Shown here: piece by piece, positions 25,111 through 36,127 of the stretch
Layout of the letters: each line of letters starts with the position of its first letter
Numbering within the stretch: position 1 is the first letter of the stretch
Translations under genes and position numbers: made by a program
From: Pyrenopolyporus hunteri
Lineage: Eukaryota > Ascomycota > Sordariomycetes > Xylariales > Hypoxylaceae
Direction of reading: 5' to 3'
Assembly: GCA_902806595.1 (NCBI GenBank)
Contig: CADCXC010000043.1
Span: 1 to 64,000 of the forward strand
DNA: 64,000 nucleotides
The notes under the pieces: model-generated
The model's input: only the letters and a program-made list of their open reading frames with translations
What the model was told of the DNA's origin: nothing
Databases searched by the model: none

Positions 25111-25749
25111 AGCGGCAAATTATGGGAATGAAAAACGATTGTATACTTAGAAAACGTTGGTTATAAAAAAACGTTATTTTTTAAGAAATGATTTCTTATT
25201 ATTTTACGCGTTTTTTATTTTTATTTTTAATATTACGACGCGTAAATATTATATAATAATATAATATATAAAAAAATTATTTTTTAATTTTACGTTCGAT
25301 TTTTTTTTTTTTTTTAAAATATTTTTAAATTTTTTTTTAAGTTTTCTTTTAATTTTAAATCTTTAAGTTTTTAAGTTTTTAAATTTCTAAGTTTTTTTCT
25401 AAGTTTTTAAGTTTTTAAATTTTTTTTAAGTTTTTTTTTAAATTTTTAAATTTTTAAATTTTTAAATTTTTAAATTTCTAAATTTTTAAATTTTTTTTTA
25501 AATTTTTAAATTTTTATAAAATAAAGTATTTTAAATATTTAAATAAGTACTTATTTAAGTATTTAAATGGGTGATTAAATATATAGTCGTTTCGTAATCG
25601 TAATAACGTAAAAAAAAAACTAAAAATTATTTCCATTTTATATAAAAAATCGTTGCCGTAGGAAAAACGATTGCCGTCCAACTAAATTTATGTTATTAAA
25701 AAATCGTTTTTAAATATACAACCGTTGTTTATACTTACCGGTTGCCGCT
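25111..25749. mobile_element. MITE-like element, RIP-mutated
   Basis: This 639-bp AT-rich island has imperfect terminal inverted repeats of about 50 bp. The left end starts AGCGGCAA at 25111 and the right end finishes TTGCCGCT at 25749. Inside, the ends share ACG[AG]TTGTATA at identical distance from the termini, followed by TTA[AG]AAAACG. Most mismatches are C/T or G/A. The centre (25320-25520) is a degenerate tandem of TAAGTTTTT/TAAATTTTT units. There is no coding capacity, so this is a non-autonomous element. No clear target-site duplication was found. Confidence 0.65.
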
Positions 25750-27536
25750 GTGGTACGGGGTCGTACGGATGTACAGTTACGTGTGCCGCTGTACCGGGTC
25801 TTTCGGCGCTGCTAGAACTGCGTGGAGCTGAGGTGAGCCGCCTCATGAGTCCAGGTTAGGGGCTGACGGCAGACCGCATTGCTCGTTTGTCGTGGTACGT
25901 AGTAGCGACGTTGGTTCCAGAACTCAGCGAGATAGCAAAATCCATGCTAATATAACGTTAACTAACATTTTCACAATTTCATGATATATGTAATTCTGGG
26001 GCGTATGATATGTTATGTTCTACAAAGCAGGTACAATACATGCGAAGGTACCAAAGCTTCACTAAAAGATGTACTATGGTATGTACGCAGACATCTCATA
26101 TCCATCACGTCATATCAGACGGTCCGGATGGAGACATTCAGGAGGCGTTTTTGTATACGAAGGGGTACGTCAATATGCACTGTAGACGCAGCAAATGAGA
26201 GCCCCCAGGGGCTTGCTATTACCTAATAATAACATACCTGGGTGCGCTGGAAGGCCTTGGAAAGGTACGCTAGACGAAGGCTGCCCAGCGGACGGGTACG
26301 ACGCGACCGTGCTGTTTTTAGTACTCCATCTGCCGGCCCGACCTGCACTAAAGCGCTGCCAAGTCCCCCCGTTAGGTACCTAGCTCAAATCTCCCCAGCG
26401 CTGCATACCTCCCTAAATACTAGAACCCCTCCATGGTCCGTTAACATCATTTTCGTCTCCTGATATTCGGAACGTCGTACTCGTATACTTGCAGAATCAT
26501 CACCTCTACCTATGTAGGTATATACATACATATAAGCAGTCTATTGCCTATTGCCTGTACACGCCTGTTCATCCAATCATCGATGATATGTCCTCACCTC
26601 TTCAAAAGAAATCCTCCGCTTCAGATCCTCTTCGGATCCTTCTCCCTCTTACGAGAAACGAGCTCGTCACTTGATACGGTCAGCCACCTACGTTATATAC
26701 CTCTCTCCATGTATATATACATTCGCTCCTCCAACGGATCTTGAGATAATCTCGCTTTGGACGGATAGAGATCTAAACGAGGGCGTAACGTGACTTCGAC
26801 ACCGAGTCCTAGGGGCTTAGATCAACGTGTCGATGTGTCGGCCGATAGGGCTGAAGACGATTCCATGCCCGTTGGTGGCGCAGCGGTGGTGTGATGAGAC
26901 GGCACTCAGTTTCGCCGCATCACTGTATGTAGTAACCCATATAACGTTCTTCTCGATAAACCATTGCGATGATAGGTCTATTATATGAACTTTGAACTTG
27001 TGTAAGTACGTTAGTTAGGAGTTTACCACCATAAACATCGCCCTTCAGTCGGTACGTTGGCTGTCTACCTGCCTAAGGTAAGAATCCTATTGATAAGTTA
27101 GAGCTCTCAGATCTACGAAAGGACCAAGTGACGCGAGAGTAATCATACTAATACTTTCGGCCACAGAATGGTGTCTACGATTAAGTCTGTTACGGAAACA
27201 CGAAGTAGATAGTTATCAGTCCCTGTGGTCGTGTTGATTCTCAACTACCTAGTGGAGATAGGAGTAAACGCCAATTCATACCCAGTAGTGCAAAAGGTTA
27301 CAGTAACCATAGCCAGCTAATCATCCATCAATCCATTCAATCAATCATTCATTCATCCATTCGTTCATTTCCATCGCAAACATTAGACATGCCATAAGAG
27401 TAGTAGTAGAAGACGATCGGGGCCCCTTCACGCCGGGTCGCCCACACAACAGCCCGTTCCATTTCATCCGCCACTATCCATCCCGCCGTAGTGTGTTTTA
27501 TCTTTGATCCGTCCTCCGCAAACCTCCTTGTTGTCT
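25750..27536. other. Long intergenic region, no gene seen
   Basis: 1.8 kb without a supportable gene. Reading frames at 25981-26744 overlap each other and lack conserved content. It includes an AGGTACCT palindrome near 26374 and a CATT/CATC tetranucleotide tract at about 27316-27372, just past the 3' end of the next gene (reverse strand). Confidence 0.5.
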
Positions 27537-27689
27537 CTAGTAGCGGAAGCAGTACCAGCGGCGCTGGGGCTCTCCCTCGCCGCCCTGGAACTCGGGCGTG
27601 CCGATGAACATCCAGATGGAGAAGAAGAAGGCCAGGAAGAGGATGATGAGTCCGATGACGAGGAGGGTGGTCTTGGCGGAGTCCTCCAT
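27537..27689 (-). CDS. 50-residue single-pass membrane protein
   Basis: The reverse-strand frame runs from ATG at 27689 (context AAAATCATC before ATG) to TAG at 27537. The protein starts MEDSAKTTLLVIGLIILF and then has a strongly hydrophobic helix at about residues 8-29, rich in Leu, Ile and Phe. A short polar tail follows with GTPEFQGGEGEPQRRWYCFRY at the C-terminus. Third positions are strongly GC-biased (C/G in most codons), as in the real genes nearby and unlike flanking DNA. It is below usual length cut-offs for gene calling. The function is unknown. Small fungal membrane proteins of this kind often bind larger membrane complexes. Confidence 0.7.
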   Translation of the reverse strand: MEDSAKTTLLVIGLIILFLAFFFSIWMFIGTPEFQGGEGEPQRRWYCFRY

Positions 27690-28389
27690 GATGATTTTAG
27701 TACGTTGGTACGGGTACGTGGGTAGGTTGGTGTTTTGTTTCAGAGTGCTTTTCTGCTGGTGGTGGTGGTGATGGACTCAAGTGCTTGAAGAGGCGCTTGA
27801 CTGGGGAGTATTTATTTATGTTAGTATAGGCGAGAGGGGTTGGAGATAGTCAAGGGCGTAGAGATACTTTGGGGTGAATGATGGACTTTTACTTACGCGA
27901 GGCAGATAATATCTGGATGGGATTCAGAGTATTGTCTTGACTTGACTTGGGATGCGTGACTGGAAGTCTGAGAAGCTTTGGGGGTGATGAGGGTTGTTTT
28001 GGTTTTTGTCCAGCGGGCGATTTGGAAAGTCGTTTTGTGGGCAGAGAAAAGGCGGGAGGTATTGGGAAGAATGGTGCCTGCCCTTATTTATTTATTTATT
28101 TATTTTTTGTTAAAAAAAACACATGAAGAACCGATAGTCACGAACCTCGTCGTCGGTAGTGACTGGTGCCTCTTTGCCGGAGCTGCTCAAGGCGGATACT
28201 ACAGGTGGAGAGCCCGCAGCTCGGTTGACTACCTATACTCGGTTCATTCACCACAAACAACTCACCCCCTGTACCAGAGGTAAATCATAGCAGCAGCCGT
28301 CATTCTCCCATTGTGCCACAGGCTTATCATACCCGCCAATTCATATTTTGAGTTCATTTAGTTATACTCGGTTCCAGGACCTGGTAACC
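27690..28389. other. Upstream region of the small membrane protein gene
   Basis: 700 bp. It contains a CCACCA repeat on the reverse strand just upstream of the gene (about 27758-27770) and a (TTTA)5 microsatellite near 28083-28108. A 5' untranslated intron of the 27537-27689 gene is possible. No coding sequence is supported. Confidence 0.4.
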
Positions 28390-28812
28390 ATGAGAAGTAG
28401 AAATATTGCTAACCCAGTTCCGACTGATGAGTATACAAGGGCTTGCTTACTCGACATATACAGGTACGTGCTTCATCGACTCATTCCTGGTTCATTACCA
28501 AATTCATTCTATCAAAGGAGGCTGAAGAGAGGACTTCTGTTATGGCACTACGCATTCTTTAACCCACCCCTAAGACATAAGACCTTAAGACTTAGCGAAG
28601 ATCACAGGAGCATCTGTGTAGAGTGGGACTATCGTTGTAATTGTCCTTGGTCCCCTTTCCCTCATGCCGTGGGCTTTTTTCTCGCACCTTACAGCCAGAG
28701 ATGCTCGTTCAAAGAATATGGACATCTACAGACGTTATGGTTGCAAGTTATCTATAACCAGAAGGCGATCCTAAGATTGTGTTATAATGTTTGCAAAGAG
28801 CTGGTTAAATGA
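28390..28812 (+). CDS. Unrecognised hypothetical protein, doubtful
   Basis: A 140-codon frame from an ATG in good context (AACCATGA) to TGA. The protein is rich in Arg, Leu, Tyr and Cys, with no signal peptide, membrane helix or motif that I recognise. Codon use is not GC-biased like the clear genes here. It may be a relic or a chance frame. It is listed because the frame is open for longer than most in these spacers. Confidence 0.25.
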   Translation: MRSRNIANPVPTDEYTRACLLDIYRYVLHRLIPGSLPNSFYQRRLKRGLLLWHYAFFNPPLRHKTLRLSEDHRSICVEWDYRCNCPWSPFPHAVGFFLAPYSQRCSFKEYGHLQTLWLQVIYNQKAILRLCYNVCKELVK

Positions 28813-29041
28813 TGGTCTATTTTTCGTTGTTAGGTCTCGAGACATCATATAGACTCGTAGCCACCTATGAAACATGAAATAATAGAACACTTTATTCCAT
28901 CTCCTAAAATATAAGTACTGACTAACATCAAGCGTCAATCATCAGCTAGATGAACTAGATATGAAATCGATTTGAGATGATACCAGAGCCTAAAAACCTA
29001 TTCCATGCTAGCAGATATCCAACGACCGCTAGAGCGAAGCC
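28813..29041. other. Short spacer, AT-leaning
   Basis: About 230 bp downstream of the exonuclease gene. It presumably holds its 3' untranslated region. Nothing specific is seen. Confidence 0.4.
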
Positions 29042-29875
29042 CTATTTCCCAATTTCAATCCCAATAGAAAGATCACGGTTCCAATTATCCATGGCATATT
29101 GTCTCTGGTCGTGATTATACCAAACCTCCGGTCCAAGAGCACCCCCATTTCCCTCGACGCTGGGTTTCTCGTATTGGGATGCTGTGACCCGTACTTTGGC
29201 TTCCCACTCACTTTGGGCAAGCCAGAATGCCTGCGCCGGGCGACGGAGCCTCGAGTAGTAGATATCCCAGAGTACCGGGAACAGTTCCACCCGTTTCATC
29301 GACCGTGGATGAGCGTGCCCTATTATGTTCAAATTGCGATACTCGCTCGCGTCATCGGTGCCCTCTAGCCATCTCCTCCTGACTTCGTTGGACGCCGGAA
29401 TATCCAGCTCCACGCATTTCGCGAATCCCGCCACATATTTCTTGGAGTGCTTGGCGCCTCTGCCGGCTAGTTCCATGAGTTGAAGGTCGCGCATCCCATC
29501 TAGCGATATGTTGTGAAGCCGGAAAAGGGTGTTCGAAACGGGCCGGACGTCGAATGCAACCTTGGGAATCGACTCAGACTCCAGTATCGACTTGAGCGAT
29601 TCACCCGAGGCGCTTGCGGCCGTCAGGTCAAGGCTACGGTCCCCGCCTATCTTGACTCGATAAAGCGCTTGTTTTAGCGGAACATAGAGACATAAAAAAG
29701 TGACGTCGATTTTGTTTATCCGCTCGATATCCAAGAATAGCGAAGGCGGCTTCGTCGGAAGTCCGTTGATGTTCTCGAGTAAGGCCAATAGTGCCTCGGG
29801 CTTATTCACATTCATAGGACGCAACGACTCCCGGGCATCATCCCTTGGGGCATCGCGAGGTCGACTTTTATCCAT
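29042..29875 (-). CDS. DEDD-type 3'-5' exonuclease domain protein
   Basis: Single exon, 277 residues. The ExoI motif DIE is at residues 49-51 in the context LFLDIE. ExoII is FDVRPVSNTLF at 108-118, followed by LDGMRDLQLMELAGR with Asp-130. A Tyr-xx-Asp-like ExoIII candidate sits at 260-263 near the C-terminus (QYAMDNW). This is the arrangement of RNase D/Egalitarian-like exonucleases, and many fungi carry lineage-expanded single-domain members. Expected action is 3'-5' removal of nucleotides from RNA or DNA with two divalent metals. Substrate and location are unknown, and there is no targeting signal. It is divergently placed 729 bp from the nucleotidyltransferase-kinase gene. The N-terminal 20 residues are Arg/Asp rich and probably disordered. 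Confidence 0.75.
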   Translation of the reverse strand: MDKSRPRDAPRDDARESLRPMNVNKPEALLALLENINGLPTKPPSLFLDIERINKIDVTFLCLYVPLKQALYRVKIGGDRSLDLTAASASGESLKSILESESIPKVAFDVRPVSNTLFRLHNISLDGMRDLQLMELAGRGAKHSKKYVAGFAKCVELDIPASNEVRRRWLEGTDDASEYRNLNIIGHAHPRSMKRVELFPVLWDIYYSRLRRPAQAFWLAQSEWEAKVRVTASQYEKPSVEGNGGALGPEVWYNHDQRQYAMDNWNRDLSIGIEIGK

Positions 29876-30604
29876 CGTAATAGAGATGAGGAGGACGAGA
29901 AGTTAAGTTTTAGAATTACCTACTCTCCCTCCATCGAGCACTTGTTTCACCCAAATCGAAGGTGGGTGGGACGAGCGAGAGGGGAAAGGAAGATGTATAT
30001 ATCGAACCAATGGAAAGAGACCATCGCGGACAACGTACTTTGCGTCCGGCCTGAGCCATACACAGTATCTCCTGCTTGAGCACCCCCGGAAACTGGCCGA
30101 ATGGGCAGCCAAGTGTTCGGCGTGCCATTGACGGACTGAGTTTGGGTCTTGGGGTTGTAGCCAATTAGGGGATCCTGAGGGAACGCTGTTGCGTTCAGGG
30201 GAACCATCAGGCCTGATAGATCATTTCTCAACTGAATTAATTGCGATGGTCCGTTGGGTTAGCACCTCACTGTCGCGGATCCCACCTACGCGGACTAAGG
30301 ATGCAGTGAGAATCGATAAGGATCTAACTCCCTTCTCTCTAACATGATAGTGTTCTTGCAATAACACTACAGTAGATGCACTTACTGAATCGTTTTTCGA
30401 ATCTTAAATGGTTTCTGAATAGTTTATTACAATATCTTTGTGTGTCCCGCTGTGTCGTATATAAATGCCCCTTTGTCTATTGTGAAATGGCCAGTAACAA
30501 AGACATCAACAACATAGGTGTTAGTCTGCAAGAACAGGGTTTATATGATAAAAGAAGCTGTCTCTAAATACATCAATCACCAAAGTAGAAGATCACAATC
30601 AAGA
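29876..30604. promoter_or_regulatory. Shared divergent promoter, exonuclease / NTase-kinase
   Basis: 729 bp between two opposed start codons. A reverse-strand open stretch at 29947-30231 preceded by a TTAATTCAG-like 3' splice signal hints at an old exon, but no partner exon is found. There are no recognisable factor sites. Confidence 0.4.
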
Positions 30605-32616
30605 ATGTACTTTTTCGAACAAGCCTTAGGGGATCTTAAGGAGGCTTTCATAAACAACGAATCTTTATCTCGACGACCTGAAATCGTCGCCATCTTCCTC
30701 GGCGGAAGCCGAGTTTACCAAGCGGAGGACGGCCTGTCTCAACACCCTCCCAGAGGCAACGCTCAAACGCCGCGAGATGCCCCTAGGGATTGGGATGGCG
30801 CAATTATCGTTAAGACTAAGCACGACATCTTCACTCTAATAAATGACCACCGCCAGGACCTCATGGACCTAATAGGGGTTGCGAGGGAGGAATGCTTGGA
30901 ATCGGAGTTCCAGGTACCTTCGCCATCCTCGCCGCTCTGGCTCGAATTCGACGCTGTGCGATTCGCTGGTTTTGGTAAGTCCTCCGAAAAGCGGTCGGTG
31001 AAGATCATGAGCTGGGAATATTTCTCGCAAGGTAAGACTTCGCTGAACATCTTATCGTATAAAGATAAACGGGTTTTCAGAATGACTCGCACTGGTCCTT
31101 CGGGACCGTTCCCATTCTATCAGATCAAGCAGGCCACCACCCTTCCAAATCAGTCGGTTATTGGACATGACCAGTGGGTATCTCGCGCCTCTGGAGTAGG
31201 CGAAGGTCCTATACAAGATCCAACGCACGCAATATTTGGAGTGACCGCGGATCTGCTCGTATCCGGAGCCTATCTAGTTGGACGGGAGCCCTACGGACTA
31301 GAGATCAAGAGAAAACTTTTGGCGCATTACTCCATTGTTACCGGGCAACAAGTAAGTTTCACAACTTTTGCCAGATGTAGCCGGTTTCTACCTCTCTATA
31401 TCGAGTGGTTAAACCAAGAGCTGGGAGGTTTGCAACCCTTATGCCGTATCGAAGCACCCCCTGACTCGCGGTTAAATGACAGCTCTCACAGTACCGCTAC
31501 GCCCCTCGTTTCATTCTGCGATACGGATGGGGCCCGTGCCGCCGCTCACCAAGACTTCTCCGGAGAGCCCAAGACTCTTCCCATCGAGGCCTACGAACTA
31601 TTCGAGAAGGGGCTTATCTCCCAGCCCCAAAAAGAGGAAACCCCTTTCGCGTCCAAATGGCAGAAATACACCGTAACTACGTACGGGAGTCCCGAGACGT
31701 CTACCACCATCTTCTGCAAGCAGATTCCCCATGCCGAAGACGAGCTGCGAGGGGCCACGCTAGCGACTAAGTATTTCTCCCGAATCCAGGTCCCGCGCGT
31801 TTCCACCTCGGGAGTGCTCCTCTACCCGCTTTTTCGAGGCGCCACAGAAGCTGAAATCAGGCAGGCGTATATTCAAGGGGCCGTACCGATTACGCCGCCG
31901 CGGGGCGAGTGCTCTACGCCGAGCTGGTAAAGGCCGAAGATACCCTCCGCGCCTATAGGAAATGCCTTACCAGCGACGGGGGAAAGGGTGTTGATCCGGA
32001 TTATAGGTTACAGCGGTTCTATAATAAGCGCTTGGTTAACGACACACAGCTGCGGAAACTCTACGGCCCGAATCTGCGATTGGTGGGTAAGTCGATCCCC
32101 TTAGACGAATTCCTAGGAATGAAATGGAGGATCAATGGGGTTGACTACCCATCTCTACGTGATTTATATGATACGGCGCTCGAGATATTCGACGTAAGTG
32201 GCCCCCAGATCGCAACGTGCCCCGTGGTCTTTGGCCTAGGTGACTGTCACGGGGGCAATATCATGCTATCGCCCGAACCGACGCAACACGGTAGTCCCGA
32301 GACCCTTCTCATCGATTATGAAGTCGCCGGGTTCCACCCCGTCATGGTCGATCTTGCCAAGCCCTTATACATCGATGTCTTCTTCGAGTCGTTTTGTCTG
32401 GACATACTATCGCAGGATGCCCAAGGAGACGTAAAATGTGAAATCACCGGAAATACTCTGGCTGTCGACTTCGTCCCTATAACTGACTGGTTGTCGCAGG
32501 CGATCCTCGACATTAAATTCCGGTACTTGATTAGACCGCTCTGTGAAGAGATCCGTAGATTAAACCGGTCACTGGAAGATTATGTCCCCTTATTAGCAAA
32601 CGCTTTGCTTCTGTGA
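30605..32616 (+). CDS. Nucleotidyltransferase-kinase fusion, one-base frameshift
   Basis: The start is taken at 30605 (AAGAATGT) just before the conserved fold. ATG 30545 would add 20 residues. The N-terminal part is a minimal nucleotidyltransferase: FLGGS at residues 31-35, Asp-Trp-Asp at 62-64 and a third acidic pair in LEFD near 115. The C-terminal part is an aminoglycoside/choline-kinase-like fold. GDCHGGN carries the catalytic Asp and metal-binding Asn, with the usual first His replaced by Leu. LLIDYEVAG follows, with the DFG-type Asp. The upstream frame runs to a stop at 31930 and the kinase C-lobe continues in another frame. They join near 31880-31890, where one base seems missing. No intron can repair it without deleting conserved sequence. 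It is either a recent null allele or a sequence error. The substrate is unknown. Confidence 0.7.
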
Positions 32617-34190
32617 GCCACTATATCAGGGAGGCGTTTAAATCGAGAAAGCGGGAGTTTTCTTATTAACTTTGCGATTGGAATCATGTTCGCGGGTGCT
32701 AAAAACTGGGTTGATTTATACTCGTGTTTTGAAAGGTTGGGGTTTAAGATCCCCACTGAATCAACGTAGGCAATTAGAAGATGCCCAAAAACTGTAAGTA
32801 GTAGGCAATGAGGGAATCTAACGTCCATACAATAATAGGTGGGTGGTTTGAAGTAGCTTAACAGCCTACAAGGGGTTATACGGTATTAAGCCGTTGTAGT
32901 TGAAAAACTTCTTAGGAAGAATAAAGAAATTGACTATTACCTACCTGTAAATATAGCGACTTGTGCGCTATAATTCAGTAGATTATAGTGACAAGACAGT
33001 ATAAATCTTATACACTAATACCACTTAATCTAAGGATATTTCCCCTCCCCCGCCCCCTATTTTCCTCCCCGTAGTATTAAAGCCTCCTACAGTTTAGGGA
33101 GCTAGGCTCGGAGAAGGGGCATAATATATACAGCTCATTACCATCACCACAGCTACCCCATAGTAATCCCTCTACCGGTCTTCATTGACATAGGCGGCGG
33201 CACCAAGAGGCAGGTGGGATATACCCAATTTTCCGCACGTAAACACGAAGTACGTGAAACCAAGCCCCAAGCTAAATTCGCCAACCAACGAACACCGACT
33301 CAACAATCCCAATCGATCCCATCGCATAGGCTGGACAAATCCGGCCCGGCATCTACCATATAGGCCCATATATATACCTATACATCCGGCTACGCAGGAC
33401 CCATAATGCAGGAAGCAGAAACACAACGCCACCCGAATCCCGGAACCGTCTTCGGAATCTCAGACCTGGAATTGAAAGAAACGTTACGGTATATACCTAC
33501 CCAAGGTACAGGGAAGATTCCGGTTCGGTAAAGCAGACCATACCATGACGTCGGGGCGTTGGAGAATGTATGTAAGGGATGAGAACAGCTCGAATCGTGC
33601 GGGGGTCGTGGGCGGGCATTCCAGCGGGATACTAGGTACCTGCCTACCACCTTACCTAGGTGCCTGGTGGGTGGTACAACGCCTACATGTAGGTACCAAG
33701 TAAGGGCCGCTATTGCTTGCCCTACAGGCACGCCTCAGACAGCACGTCAGCCCTATAGTGCAACATAGATGGCGCTAATAACTAATTCTAAGCCGCTATA
33801 TCGGCCAAAACTACGGCCCTCTACCAAGTACCAAATAATAAGCGAATAGCGGTTTAGCGGCTTTCAGGAGCACACTAAACGCGGCTCAATTACAAATACC
33901 CCTATTTTTATTTCTCATCATTATGAACCCACACATCTAAAACCTTTCTGTGAGTAAGGTTTATCGTGCACCGTTCAAGACAAAAAAGGGAAAAAAAGAG
34001 AAAGTTTGCCATCCAGGAAGTTTATTTCGACCCTCTACCCAGGTGCTTCTAACAGCGGGTATCTATAGTAAAGGAATCCAAAATTCACTCCCATTCCCCT
34101 GCACAAAAAAAGCGCACCAACCCTAGATCCAAAAGTTCGGGGTATAATAGCGCACCTACATATGTAACCTAGGTATCTAAGCAGACAAAT
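32617..34190. other. Intergenic between two 3' ends, no gene seen
   Basis: 1.6 kb between convergent genes. It includes a homopolymer-rich CCCC tract near 33045, an AGGTACCT palindrome near 33634 and a short inverted pair around 33790-33860 (AGCCGCTATA against ATAGCGGTTT). Small frames at 33172-33731 are not convincing. Confidence 0.5.
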
Positions 34191-36127
34191 CTATCCGCGA
34201 TTCTTAACCGCCACGCCACCCTGGCCCTTCTCCGCATCCGTGCCAGTAATAGACGGGGAACCGGAGCCGCCGCTATTCTCGCGGTGTTCGGGGCGGATAT
34301 GGGCCTTATGTTCCTCGGTCTCCTCGTAGGCGATGAGGAGCTCGCCGTTCTTTCCGTAGCGGCGGGGCTCCTTCTCGGCGACGTCAACGACGGTGAAGTA
34401 GCCCTTGGAGCCGTGGACCTTGTGGAAGATGGAGTCCATCTCCTCGAGGGAGCGGTACGCCGTCTCGGGGAAGAAGAAGTAGACCGACGGCACCATGAAC
34501 GCGTTGATCACCGCGAAGATGATGTACGTCTGGTACCCGATGTGGTTGAACGCCACCGGGGTGATCATCACCACCAGGAAGTTGAAGATCCAGTTCGAGG
34601 ACGTGGACAGCGCGTTCGCGGGCGCTCTGGTTCGGAGCGTGGTGATCTCGGCGGGGTATAGCCAGGCTACGGAGAAAAAATGCGGGTCAGTAAAATGAGG
34701 TCAAGGGAGTGTTTGCCGCAAGAGCGAAGAGTTTGGTACAGATGCAACAGTGAGATGCTTGTTTCCGGGTAGGATTCCACAGTGACTATGAAATATTGGG
34801 GGTGTGGGGGCTACTAAAAAGCACATACTCATTCCCAGCCAACCAACGGCGAAAAACGTGTTGAAGACAAACAGGAAGGCGACAGCGGCGGCCTGGGCTC
34901 CTTTGTTGTCCGGCGCGGAGTTTACGCCTGCTAGAATAGCCATACTGATAGCTTGGCCGACAGCTCCAAAAAGCATGAGCTTTCGACGGCCAACACGCTC
35001 GACGAGGAACACAGCAGGCCACGAAGCGAGGAAGTACTCTGTGCCGTTAACCGCGGCAAGAAGTCGGGCCATGAAATCGCTCATGCCCAGTCCATGGTAG
35101 ATGACGGGAGCATAATACGTGATCAAGTTGATACCCGAGATTTGCTGGAACATCTGGTTTACAAAGGCGAGCAGAGTTCGGTGGAAGTTTCTAACCCAAC
35201 AAGAGTAAGTAGTTGCGCCTAACAAATTGGGCAAGTCCGCACGACATGGTTGCAACATACCGATCCTTATCCATAGTAAATAGGTCTCCGAAGCTACCCT
35301 TGGACATCTCGATAACCGTCTCCTTGATGGCCGTAAACTCATTCTGTACTTCCCTGTCGTCGACCGTGGTGTCCGCCAACGCAGCAAGAACTTCTCGAGC
35401 TTCGTCTTCACGGTTCTTTAGAATCAGCCATCGCGGCGACTCGGGCAAATTCCAGATGAAGGCTAAGATGAAAAGACAGAATACAATCTGGAAGGCGAGA
35501 GGGAACCTCCAGGCGACGCTGCCGTCGACGAAACTGAAGCCAAGATCGATCCAGTAGCTGACCATGATACCACATGTGATTAATGCGCCTTCTATCATGA
35601 CCAGCTTGCCTCGTTTGTGAGCGCGCGAGGTTTCTGATTGCCAGGTGGGAACTGTCGATGTGTTGCCCCCATTTCCTAAACCGGTGATTATACGACCAAT
35701 AATGAAGTGCGGGAGCGTGGTAGAGCTGGCTTGCAGAATAGCGCCGATCACCATAATTGTCGTACCGAGCATAATCATCCGTTTGCGACCGAGAGGGTTG
35801 GAGATAAAAATCGTGGTAACAGCACCCACGAAGCATCCCAAGTTATACGCTGCTACCGCGATTCCCTGCGTCGAAGCTCGTGTTGATTTTTCTGCTTCGC
35901 TCACCGTCGGGTCCTCTGGGTTCATGGCCGGGAAAGCAGTAAGGAACTGATTCATGGTGAGAATCCCACCCATGACACCTTGGTCTGAGACATTGTTAGT
36001 TTGCCGAGATGTGGCTTCGATGTGGAAAATGATAAGTACCATATCCAAAAAGCAGGAAATCGCATCCTGCGATGATGCCAATGGCATAGTTGAGCCAGTC
36101 GCCGCGAAGGCCGAAATACTTCCCCAT
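34191..36127 (-). CDS. MFS sugar transporter (hexose/lactose-type)
   Basis: Four exons on the reverse strand: 36127-36040, 35984-35261, 35190-34829 and 34666-34191, with introns of 55, 70 and 162 bp, giving 549 residues. Sugar-porter signatures are intact: GYDQGVMGG spanning the first splice, NPLGRKRMIMLG (loop 2-3), PESPRWLILKNR before the central loop, the QQISGINLITYYAP quinone-like TM7 motif, ERVGRRKLMLFG (loop 8-9) and PETAYRSLEEMD after TM12. The transporter sits in the plasma membrane and couples sugar uptake to protons. The C-terminal tail is Gly, Ser and Glu rich. The start ATG is in good context and the first exon encodes the TM1 beginning. The exact sugar cannot be read from sequence. 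Confidence 0.92.

Noticed and set aside
29903..30231. Open reverse-strand stretch after a TTAATTCAG-like acceptor
   Set aside because: The amino-acid composition is plausible but no upstream exon, start or known domain could be found between the two divergent genes.
33172..33731. Two reverse frames of 86 and 113 codons
   Set aside because: No conserved content, poor codon bias and mutual overlap in different frames.
34284..34661. 125-codon forward frame over the transporter
   Set aside because: Antisense shadow of transporter exon 4.
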